From the NCBI RefSeq assembly GCF_020509005.1, contig NC_063016.1:1674001-1738000 (forward strand): a stretch of 64,000 nucleotides of DNA, in the 5' to 3' direction. Below, one piece after another: positions 55,879 through 64,000 of this stretch (positions are counted from its first letter, which is position 1; every line of letters starts with the position of its first letter). The notes beneath the pieces are model-generated. The model did not search any database. It saw only the letters and a list, made by a program, of their open reading frames with translations, and had not been told where the DNA came from. Both the position numbers and the translations under genes were made by a program. This stretch comes from Fulvia fulva. Lineage: Eukaryota > Ascomycota > Dothideomycetes > Mycosphaerellales > Mycosphaerellaceae.

Positions 55879-57002
55879 ATGCTACAGCGCTTGTTGCACC
55901 TCACAAGAACTATTACACCGGCAACAGCATCGCAGCAACGAACCATGGCATCAAGCAACCTTCCATCTTCATGGCATTCCTCACCGGGCGACTCATTCCA
56001 CGGCAAGATCACACCTGCAGGACCATTCAAGCCAGAAAAGGACCGCTACCATCTCTACATCGGCTTGTTCTGTCCCTTTGCCCATCGCGCGAATATCATT
56101 GTCCATCTCAAGCAACTGCACAAATATGCCGGTATCGAGACGAGCATCGTCAAACCTTATCCAAAAGAAGACCACGAAAGCCGCCCGGATGGCCTGGTTG
56201 GCGCTTCAACCACAAGGACGAATCGCACTACGAAGGCGCAACAGAAGAGAAACTCTTCGGCTTCCAGTTCATGAACCAAGTGTACTTCAAAGCAGACGAG
56301 AACTACAAGGGCAAATACAGCGTTCCCGTTCTGTGGGATAAGAAACTCGATACTATCGTCAACAATGAGTCGCATGAACTCTTGCGCGATCTGCAGCATT
56401 GCTTCGATACACTGCTCCCTCCCGAGCTTCACGAGATCGATCTCTTCCCATCAAATATGCAGAGTAAGATCCTCGCCCTCGAAGAACCACTCCAACGCGA
56501 CCTCAACACAGGAGTCTACAAAGCTGGCTTCGCCCCCGACCAAGCTACCTATGAGAAGAACCTTCCACCTGTCTTTGGGATTCTGGACTACCTCGAAGCC
56601 CTCACCGCTGCCAACGGAGGACCCTACATCCTCGGCGATACCCTAACAGAAGTCGACATCCGCGTCTTCTGTACGCTTATACGTTTTGATGTGGTGTATT
56701 TCCAGCATTTCAAGTGTAATCTCGGGATGATCAGGTACAGTTATCCCCATCTTGATAATTGGCTGAGGAGGATCTATTGGGAACATGAGGCGTTTAGGGA
56801 GACGACGGATTTCAGGCACATCAAGGAGAATTACACCAAGTCCCACAAGGGAGTGAATCCGAAGGGCGTCACGCCAGTGGGGCCTTGGCCGAACATACAG
56901 AAGGGTTTCGAGCAGGATCTGAGCAAGCTTGAAGTTGGCAAAGTTGATATGCCGGAGGTTGTGGAGTGTGAGGAGAGGTTGAAGAAGGAGGTTCGGCTGT
57001 GA
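55879..57002 (+). pseudogene. Omega-type glutathione transferase (ECM4/GTO-like) with an apparent frameshift
   Basis: The first frame (from ATG 55879, or ATG 55945) encodes GPFKPEKDRYHLYIGLFCPF and AHRANIIVHLKQL...SIVKPYPK. The CPFAHR cysteine (near residue 70) is the catalytic residue of omega GSTs, which act as glutathionyl-(hydro)quinone or thiol reductases. The conserved continuation GWPGWRFN...ATEEKLFGFQFMNQVYFKAD, through SVPVLWDKK, IVNNESHELLRDL and the C-terminal helical domain to TGA 57000-57002, lies in the next frame. The switch falls at about 56170-56187 with no usable intron, equal to one base lost or two (or eight) gained. The rest is well conserved, so a sequencing error or a very recent break are both possible. 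Residues 1-22 (arginine-rich, few acids) could be a mitochondrial presequence. Confidence 0.8.
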
Positions 57003-58436
57003 AAACATCACGTGTCTTGGGCACACAACTCTTTGCCATACACATCAGTGGCAGTATACGTCAAGTGCAAGTCGCATTAAATGCAACTGGTCATATCTCG
57101 CATGTTGTGGCGTCAGAGGCGTGAAGAAGTCAAGCGGCAGTCGAATGTGTCAACTGCTGCCACGACCGGGCTACGCCAAACTGAAGTAATTTTCGTGCGA
57201 CATCCGTACTTGGTCCATCCGTTGGCCGCAGCATTACCGAGCGGTGCACAGCATTCAGCTCGCTTCGTGGTGCAGGCAATGTGGAGCTCGGAGTGAATAC
57301 CGACATGCACTTCCGTGACGCTTGAAGGAGCCTCGAGATCAGAGCCAGAATAGAGCTAGAACACAGCGCTTCAGTTCCAGCGCTGGAAGGAGTCACCAGC
57401 TCTGAGCTTATAGTGGTATTGGCACGCGTGCTTCGCTGTCAGCAATGTGCGTGCACACATGGGTGCGATATACTACACGCATGAGCTCGGACCAAGCGTT
57501 GCGTTGTCCAGCATGTGCCAGAGGCCTGCAGAAACTGGTCATGAGAGCGGCTGTCTCACGAATATCATTGGTCACCACAGCAGTGTAGCAAGAGGCAGCA
57601 GTCAATCATGCATGGCCCCGCACGACAGTCACTCAGGCTGCGGTGCTACAAGCGCTGCCTACCATCACAAGAGGGTCTCAGCTTGATGTCTGGCTGATCG
57701 CAAACTTCAAGCACTGTTACGTGGCCACTGACTCTGCAGTCGACGACGGATACCGGAGAAGAGACGGCGCCGTAACAAGCAGCGGCAAAGTCAAGTGATC
57801 TCATCGTGCTAGCACAGTTCGCATTGCATTGTCTATGCCGGCACTGCTTTCATCTCGTAACTTCAAAGGAGGCGCGACCCGTACCCGTCCGGAGCACCGG
57901 ATACCTGGTGATACAGCCGCAGCACGCTCACTCACTCGCTCGCTTGGTGTACATGCTTGCAGCGCATAATTATGGCTCCCAGGCTCGAACGCGGACCTCC
58001 TCGGCACAGATTCCTCATATGCCGTCAATGATACAGGTCATCTCCACCTAGATATACAATTCCCACGAATACCATCGAGTATCGGCCACACTACGGCGAT
58101 TCCAGGGTGTGTGAGTTGCTCGGGAAAAGTCAGCTGGTCTTGACCGGCGAGCAGTTGCCGCGTCTCGGCTCGCACGCGGGATGCCTAGCTTTGGGCGTGG
58201 CGCTTGCTATCTACCGTGCCGCTGGGTCGGCGACAAAGCAACTGCTGCTGTGCGACGTTGCAAGTCCCTCGGGAGCGATCCTTCTGAGCGAGGATAATTC
58301 CGCGGCCTGACGCAAGGCTAGGTCCCATGTTCAGAATGTAAAAGATGTCCAGGCCCCTTGTACCGACAGTGTTGCTGTGTGGTGCGATGAGATCGCTCTT
58401 GAGCAACAGAGAACAGGCACACAAGCAAAGAAGTCT
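57003..58436. other. Intergenic region, no supported gene
   Basis: 1.4 kb of ordinary composition with scattered short frames on both strands. No domain, tRNA or repeat was recognised. Confidence 0.4.
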
Positions 58437-59951
58437 TCAGGTCGGCGCGCCCGGTAGTCTCACGTCCAATTTCATGTCGACTTGGCCAGAATCGTGGCGT
58501 GTAGGTCGGACATCCTCCCGCGCAAGAGCCGTAAGAGTCGTGAACGATTGTCTGCGCCCAGTTCTGAGCGAGGACTTCCCAGCGTCAGGGCTACTTATGT
58601 CTGGCGCTGAGCTGGCGAACTGCAGCTGCATTCGTCGGAGATTCTGCTCTTGCGCTTCCAACGCTATAGGCCAGGCTTCTGGCTGTACTTTGGCATCAGG
58701 AAGATGCATCAGATCTTGTACTGAATGCCTCGAGCGGTTCAAGGGTCTCTCACTTGGATTTGCTTGGAACTCCTGGGGGAACTCGGCGTACTCCTCAAGA
58801 GGATTGGTGCCTGTGGCCCAATTTTCCGCCATTTTGATCGAGCGCTCTTCGCGCAAAGTCGTATTATCAGGCTGCGCGTCGAGATCCGCTGATATTGCAG
58901 CGTAAGCTTCCCTAGCTAGCCCCTCATCTACGACTGCAGCATCTAAACTTTGCTTGGCTTGCAAGAACTGTTCTTCGTAGCTCCTCTCAAAGCAGCTATC
59001 TGAAACGCTGAGCACTTCATCACGGTCTACTCGTAGAGCACGATATCCACGTTCCTCGTCGTACTCTACCCTCGCCTTCATCAATCTCTCGTGTAGAATA
59101 TTGACGTATCCACAGGCGTCGTAGTAAGCTTGAGCCAGGGGGTGGACCTCCGGTTCTGAGAGACGAACTGACAAAGAGTGTTGGGAGCCATGATGGGAGA
59201 CTCCGTCAAGGTTATCCTCAGTACGCCCGGACAATCCTAGTTGTTTCAGCATGGATAGTAGCTCGCGCACATTAGCCTGTACAGCATCATCTTTCTCTTG
59301 CAGGCGGCCCTGAACTCTCAACATGTGTTGCTCGGTATCTTGCAATTCTCGCAATTGGCGATCTAGATCAAGATGATCCTGGTGGTAGACACTGTACGTT
59401 TCATGTAGCGAATCAACCGAAGGGTCTATGGTGGCAGCAGTCAGCCCAGATGCCTTCTGGTCTAGACTGACGTATTCCTGCTCGTGTGCCCAATACTCTT
59501 CGGGCAACGCTGCACCCGGCAGGGCGACCGAGGGCGCGAGCAAAGTGTGTATCTGTTGATCCAGAGCATGCCGACTCTCTTTCATGTAGCCATTGGTGTA
59601 CAGGCAAGCTGCTATCTGATGGTGTTTCTCCGAACTCAGTCGCGTGATGGTAGCTCGCGCGGCGGATATTTTGCCAAGCTCTTTCAACAAATGCGATTCA
59701 CATGTCTGTAGCCTCGATAGTGTGACCTCGTCGACGGCGATCAAGCGTATTGCATTTCCATCTCGCGGCTGCGATGCTGCGGGTGTTGTTGTTTCACTTC
59801 GGTCGTGAACATCGGATGGCTTCGGCGAGTGGGAGTCGTGTCGGTCTCCATGGCTCGGCGAACGGCCGTCTGACTGAAGACTGGGTGTCGATGGCATGAG
59901 AATGTGCTGCGGTGCTCCTTCTTGTCCATGCACCCGCGGCGATGTGGGCAT
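58437..59951 (-). CDS. Hypothetical coiled-coil protein, paralogue of the gene at 63129
   Basis: The first ATG in frame is at 59949-59951, giving 504 residues. The frame is open about 75 bp further but has no ATG, so an upstream exon cannot be excluded. I do not recognise a named domain. The N-terminal 75 or so residues are Ser/Pro/His-rich and probably disordered. The middle is predominantly charged and coiled-coil-like (e.g. DLDRQLRELQDTEQHMLRVQ). Around residue 312 is RVDRDEVLSVSDSCFERSY, shared with the neighbour (LDRDEVLSVADDDFYKAY). The C-terminus has short basic Ser motifs (NRSRHSVQDLMHLPD; GRRQSF) that could be phosphorylation sites. No signal peptide or membrane segment is seen. It is transcribed divergently from the DUF6590 gene. 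Confidence 0.75.
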   Translation of the reverse strand: MPTSPRVHGQEGAPQHILMPSTPSLQSDGRSPSHGDRHDSHSPKPSDVHDRSETTTPAASQPRDGNAIRLIAVDEVTLSRLQTCESHLLKELGKISAARATITRLSSEKHHQIAACLYTNGYMKESRHALDQQIHTLLAPSVALPGAALPEEYWAHEQEYVSLDQKASGLTAATIDPSVDSLHETYSVYHQDHLDLDRQLRELQDTEQHMLRVQGRLQEKDDAVQANVRELLSMLKQLGLSGRTEDNLDGVSHHGSQHSLSVRLSEPEVHPLAQAYYDACGYVNILHERLMKARVEYDEERGYRALRVDRDEVLSVSDSCFERSYEEQFLQAKQSLDAAVVDEGLAREAYAAISADLDAQPDNTTLREERSIKMAENWATGTNPLEEYAEFPQEFQANPSERPLNRSRHSVQDLMHLPDAKVQPEAWPIALEAQEQNLRRMQLQFASSAPDISSPDAGKSSLRTGRRQSFTTLTALAREDVRPTRHDSGQVDMKLDVRLPGAPT

Positions 59952-60533
59952 CTTCGCCCTCTGAGTGCCAGGGCGTGGCAAAGGCGGCGTCAGCAAGCGA
60001 TCTGTCGGAATACAAGACTGGCCAACTCATCGGGACCATCAGACGCGTTGTTGTTCGGAATCCTTGGACGCACTCAAACACAGAGCCGCATGGGATTGGG
60101 GGCTAGGTCTACAAAGCATCCGTGCATCATGCATGTGCTGCCGAGCCTCTCACACGACAGCCTGCAGCCTGCGGCAGTCCGCTGCATCTCTTGATAGGCG
60201 AGGACCTCCGTAAGTGACTTCCTGCTACATGTAGTCTAGTTCTACTGTACATGTACCTTGCTCGCACCTCGCCTTGCATAGTTCTAGCCCCACACCATCT
60301 TCACACCTCTCTGCCGCGACCTCACCTTTTGTCACTCAGCCTCGCAGCCTCCATTCTTCAGCTGGACGCTCGGCTTTTTGCCACATCCCACGTGTACTCC
60401 TACTATTCCCACATGCCTGTGGTTGCGTGCGCTGCAGGCCGAGCGCAGAGCCGCATAGCCCGCCTCTGATTCAAATACGATCCACAAGCAGCTGACACGT
60501 TCCAGCCATGGTCACCGACTGACTCCGTCCGCT
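59952..60533. promoter_or_regulatory. Divergent intergenic/promoter region with TACATGTA palindromes and pyrimidine-rich leader
   Basis: 582 bp between two divergent starts. It contains CTACATGTAG (60225-60234) and GTACATGTAC (60247-60256), then a C/T-rich stretch (about 60260-60400) typical of fungal core promoters. A similar GTACATG palindrome lies upstream of VPS13. Confidence 0.4.
60508..60522 (+). other. Short upstream ORF before the DUF6590 gene
   Basis: ATG GTC ACC GAC TGA ends 11 bp before the main ATG at 60534. If the mRNA starts upstream of it, this four-codon frame could reduce or regulate translation. Confidence 0.35.
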
Positions 60534-61937
60534 ATGGCTTCATCCGCCGGCGGCCAGCAGTCACCGTGGCAGTACGATCACACTCGACGAATGTACTACC
60601 GATATGATGCCCGTACAAATCAAGTTGTGTACCAGAACGGGCAGCGTCTTTCGCGCCAAGACGTCGTACCGCGTACGACCAATGTGGGCCAGCAGCAGCC
60701 TCAGCAGCCATCTGCATTTTCTGGCCCTACGAATGACGATGCTGGTTGGCAGAGTGCCGACTCGCCACCAAATCAGTACCGCCTGTCACGGGGATCGCGC
60801 GCTGATTCGTGTTCATCTGCATCACAAGCCGCCACTACCTCGTTAAATCAGGCGATGGGGGGACTCAATGTCGGTACAGCTCCCACGAGCAACACCACCG
60901 TTAGGAATGGAATCACTTTCATAGACACTAGCAACCCCAATAGTCTGGTTCGCAATTCGATTGGCACTTCGCCCGCGGCGGCTTTCACGGATTCCAGTTT
61001 ACTACAGCAGGGCGTTCTAGCTCACCGATACTTGACGGGAAGTGGTGGGGGCGAAGCAGAACAACTTTATCCAAACTACCGGATCAAACACCATAGTTTC
61101 TTCTGTGTCGGTCGAGTTTTTCTTGTTCTCTGGGCAGAGCCTATGGGTGAGACTGGAACCGTCATCACCTCAGCTGAGCAAGCTGACCCGAGCGTACTTC
61201 GTGGACGAATGGGCGAGCGTGTGTACTCCAAGGTGCGCCGTTTCGTGGTGGTGCGTGCATCTGCCAACTACTGTAGCGCATTACCGATTGCCACGTACGG
61301 CTCACAAGGTGTTGGCAAGCCTGGTGTGAAGAAGTCAGAGCACGCTATCATCCACACCGGGCGCGATGCACCATCGCCACAAGCCTCTGAGGCGCCAGCC
61401 AGAGGAGCGGGAGAGTCACCTATGAGATCTATGCCCATCAGGGTTGTGCCGGACGATCCTCGCGAGCTCCTGGATCCCCTATCCCGGATCGATTTCGGGA
61501 AGATCCATACTGTGCAACACAACATCAAGGCTAGACCTATGGGCATGGTGCACCCAAGTTCAATGAATGCACTGACGTCGCAGTTTGATAGCGTATGGGC
61601 CTCCTCGGGCAGAGCGTCAAGTTCGAGGACTGCCGCAGCAGCACCTCCTACAGCTGTACCAGAGGCAATGTTGCGCGCACGCGAGGAGCAAGCAAGGCCA
61701 AGCGAACGCGCTGGAAACAACGACGGGTCCGGAGACGATGAGGCAGAAGCCGAAAGAGCTCTGCAGGCGCAACGAGCTCTTGTTCGCATGGCTAGGCAAG
61801 GTCACTCCAGAGAAGATGCTATCGCGCAGCTGATCTCACAGCTACGAGGCCAAGGCTTTTCAAAAGAGGGAGCTACTGCCGAGATTCGTGCCAGGCTCAA
61901 TTACCGCCCACCAGAGCCTGATTCTGACACAGAATGA
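60534..61937 (+). CDS. DUF6590 domain protein
   Basis: 467 residues. The Gln/Ser/Thr-rich N-terminus (WQYDHTRRMYYRYDARTNQV) is followed by the fungal DUF6590 fold at about residues 180-355. It includes YRIKHHSFFCVGRVFLVLWA, VRRFVVVRASANYCSALPI, a TYGSQGVGKPGVKKSEHAII segment, and the closing IRVVPDDPRELLDPLSRIDF / KARPMGMVHPSS. DUF6590 is widespread and expanded in ascomycetes and has no assigned biochemical role. The C-terminus is Ala/Arg/Glu-rich and helical, ending acidic (PEPDSDTE). Repeated 'arginine-rich helix' patterns (EDAIAQLISQLRGQGFSKEG) suggest a small helical domain. No intron or membrane segment is seen. Confidence 0.85.
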   Translation: MASSAGGQQSPWQYDHTRRMYYRYDARTNQVVYQNGQRLSRQDVVPRTTNVGQQQPQQPSAFSGPTNDDAGWQSADSPPNQYRLSRGSRADSCSSASQAATTSLNQAMGGLNVGTAPTSNTTVRNGITFIDTSNPNSLVRNSIGTSPAAAFTDSSLLQQGVLAHRYLTGSGGGEAEQLYPNYRIKHHSFFCVGRVFLVLWAEPMGETGTVITSAEQADPSVLRGRMGERVYSKVRRFVVVRASANYCSALPIATYGSQGVGKPGVKKSEHAIIHTGRDAPSPQASEAPARGAGESPMRSMPIRVVPDDPRELLDPLSRIDFGKIHTVQHNIKARPMGMVHPSSMNALTSQFDSVWASSGRASSSRTAAAAPPTAVPEAMLRAREEQARPSERAGNNDGSGDDEAEAERALQAQRALVRMARQGHSREDAIAQLISQLRGQGFSKEGATAEIRARLNYRPPEPDSDTE

Positions 61938-63128
61938 TTTCTCATTACAACACCGCGACGACATGCCGACGACTCATGGTTCGCTTTACACTCTTCAACG
62001 ACTATACGTTTGCGAACGGGCCGGTTGGTCACACTTGGCTGAATACTACAGTACCCACGATACTTTACTACTCCTTCCGTGGTGAGCCCCTGCGCCGCCT
62101 GGATATCATGACAACGGCCGATCTTTCATTACGAAGTGCGTTTTTTGGCTTTCCGTATGGTTCATTCGCGACTTGAGACATGGCGGATCAGTACTTCCTC
62201 ATAGCGGAATGTTTGTGCCGATCAAGCCTCACCTTTGGCAACAAGAGACATTGTTGGCTGTGCGACTACTTGTACATATTGCGCTTCAGCATGAGCCTCG
62301 TTAGCTCTGCGATTGTAGTTTCACAAATATACGTCTACCAGTATGATGGCATGACGTTGAATTAGACTATTAGACCCACCTTGATAATGTGGCCTCAGGC
62401 CTCAATACACCAATACAACCCACCGCACTCGTTGCGGTTTGCTGTATCATGCATATGTCGGTAGAACCATACCGACATCTCGGGCCGCACCTTCTAGGTG
62501 TGACAAAGGCACTGCTGCATGCGTACCCTGTTCGCCGACCTCATGCGAACAAACAACTCTCAGCCCTTGTCTTGCAGGTCTGCCTGCCTATGGCTTCGAG
62601 CTGCTGAGCACATGACACTCACTCAGTTCCGAGAGCTCCCTGGCATGTGTTCACGAGGCACTCTTACAGGTGCAGGATGGGTGCTCACCTTGATGAGGCG
62701 TTTTACAACAAACCAAGAGCCGTAGTGTGTCTGAGCCTTTGGCCCCCAAAGCTATTTCGAAGATGGTATAGCGTCACGGCTGGAAACATAGTACCACGGT
62801 GTGGGCTTCAGATGTTACCTTGTGGTTGTTTCAGAACTGACACAACTTCAGTGCTCACGACGCACGGGATGCTGCACGATGTTACTGATAGACGTATTAT
62901 ATTGATTGTTCTCGTCCCCTGATCAAGAGCGGTGTCGAGCCTCATGCTTGCCCGCAGCTCTCCAGGATCTGGGCCTCAGGGCGTGGCTGCTGGTACGTAG
63001 TTTGGCATTGTCGTCATAGAGGTGCAGGATTCTTAATGTTTTCTTCGCGGTTGCGGGTCGTAGTAGCCGCTGTGCAATTCCAAAATGTTGTTGCCTCCAA
63101 GATATCCGCCGCTTTTCACCGTGGACTT
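61938..63128. other. Intergenic region, no supported gene
   Basis: 1.2 kb between convergent genes. Several short frames occur but none carries a recognisable motif. Confidence 0.4.
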
Positions 63129-64000
63129 CTAGAACGATCGACGTCGTTTGACCGACACTTGATGGACAAGATGGAATGCTCCAGATCGGTTGGGGTCGTC
63201 CAGCGTTAGAAGATCGTTGAGGGAATTCCGTCGCGTTACTGCGAGACCATCCCGGGATGCCCTGACAGTATCGATCCAGTCATAGACGCGGTCCTGACTT
63301 CCTGAGCTCGGGGCCTTTGACTGCCTTAACGAACGTTTTACTGCATCTCCGGGTAAGATGTAGGAGTTCGTGGGCCAAGATTTCGTCGATTCTGGCTGCC
63401 CAAAGTCAGATTCAGCAATGGTAGCATCCAGATGCTGGCCACCTTGTCCAGACCAGCTGCTCTGTGCTTGAGATGGAATGATGTGTCGGAATTGATCTGG
63501 TCCCCGTTGCGTGCCGACGGTTCGTTCATGCTCGATGACGGCGCGTTCTGCCTGCTCAAGGTCTCGTTGCATGACCTCACGCTTTGTCGAATACGCTTTG
63601 TAGAAGTCGTCATCTGCGACAGACAGTACTTCATCCCGGTCAAGCAGTAAGTTGCGATAAATCTCATCCTCATGACGGGCGTAGTCCAGCTCCACGAGTC
63701 GCTCTTGAAGGATTTCCACATCGGCTTTTAATGAGTGCAAGACCTCGGCGGAGGTCAGGCTGTGCTCTACAGGCGTCCGGACAGGTCTTGAGATCGCGAA
63801 GTACTCCGCAGCAACGACAAAATCAGCATCGCGTTCTGCCAAGGTCTGTTCTAATTTAGCCAAGTGTCGCTGGAGCTGACGAATGTTGGCCAGGCGAGCA
63901 TTGTAAGTGTCAAGAGATCTCTTCGCACTTCTTTGCAAGTCGAACAAACGCTTAGGGTCATGAGACTGCGCCGCGTTGCCTTCTTCGTCCAAAATGTCCC
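63129..64000 (-). CDS. Hypothetical coiled-coil protein (5' end outside window), paralogue of 58437-59951
   Basis: The minus frame is open from the window edge to TAG at 63129. The first in-window start-like codon is only TTG, so the true start is beyond 64000. About 290 residues are visible. The N-terminal part is coiled coil (RLANIRQLQRHLAKLEQTLA), then LQERLVELDYARHEDEIYRN with LLLDRDEVLSVADDDFYKAY, clearly related to the same region of the neighbour. The C-terminus contains TRRNSLNDLLTLDD, matching SRHSVQDLMHLPD there, and ends basic (SVKRRRSF). Same strand as its paralogue, about 3.2 kb away. No known domain was recognised. Confidence 0.75.
   Translation of the reverse strand, partial: DILDEEGNAAQSHDPKRLFDLQRSAKRSLDTYNARLANIRQLQRHLAKLEQTLAERDADFVVAAEYFAISRPVRTPVEHSLTSAEVLHSLKADVEILQERLVELDYARHEDEIYRNLLLDRDEVLSVADDDFYKAYSTKREVMQRDLEQAERAVIEHERTVGTQRGPDQFRHIIPSQAQSSWSGQGGQHLDATIAESDFGQPESTKSWPTNSYILPGDAVKRSLRQSKAPSSGSQDRVYDWIDTVRASRDGLAVTRRNSLNDLLTLDDPNRSGAFHLVHQVSVKRRRSF

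Noticed and set aside
57003..58436. tRNA or small RNA gene in the intergenic gap
   Set aside because: I found no tRNA A/B box arrangement or stable cloverleaf by eye. The short open frames lack support.

Overview
The window is filamentous ascomycete nuclear DNA. The evidence is the gene content (VPS13, a Tnr3-like Nudix protein, an isocitrate-lyase-superfamily enzyme, an omega-type glutathione transferase, a DUF6590 protein), a 58-bp intron with fungal splice signals, and a transposon island mutated in the CpA-to-TpA manner of repeat-induced point mutation (RIP). Dothideomycetes is a plausible class, but nothing here proves it.

Layout. (1) 1-4496, minus: N-terminal half of VPS13, running off the left edge. 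(2) 4497-5190: its upstream region. (3) 5191-52243: a 47-kb nested transposon island bounded by TA and a 49-bp imperfect inverted repeat. (4) 52244-64000: gene-bearing DNA with a Nudix/DUF4743 gene, an ICL/PEP-mutase gene, an omega GST gene with an apparent frameshift, two paralogous coiled-coil genes on the minus strand, and a DUF6590 gene between them.

The island can be taken apart by target-site duplications (TSDs). A Fot1-like element fragment (Fot1-a) is split by an intact Ty3/Gypsy chromovirus (Gypsy-1, 5645-11935, TSD GAAGG, LTRs identical by eye). Next come LINE fragments (LINE-a, LINE-b); LINE-b is split by a mutated Gypsy (Gypsy-2, 12790-20005, TSD CCCGA). A second mutated Gypsy family (Gypsy-4, minus) is split in its protease by a lightly mutated Copia (Copia-1, 21248-26862, TSD TAGGT), in its gag by Gypsy-3 (27724-35053), and further upstream in gag by a LINE (LINE-c, 35801-41018, 13-bp TSD). 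LINE-c carries a solo LTR of the Copia-2 family. Gypsy-4 ends with a 236-bp LTR at 42207 and sits in the reverse transcriptase of Gypsy-5. Gypsy-5 is split by Copia-2 (43338-49390, TSD GACTA), whose 3' LTR is split by a RIP-mutated solo LTR of the Gypsy-1 family. A second Fot1-like copy (Fot1-b, 50242-52107) closes the island.

Three mutation states coexist. Most copies are nearly stripped of CpA/TpG yet keep CpG. Copia-1 carries only three in-frame TAG stops. Gypsy-1 looks untouched and potentially functional. Mutation falls off near the island edges and does not reach VPS13 or the Nudix gene. These two genes diverge and may once have shared an upstream region. Apart from that, the flanking genes look like unrelated housekeeping and lineage-specific genes. 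I do not see a metabolic cluster.
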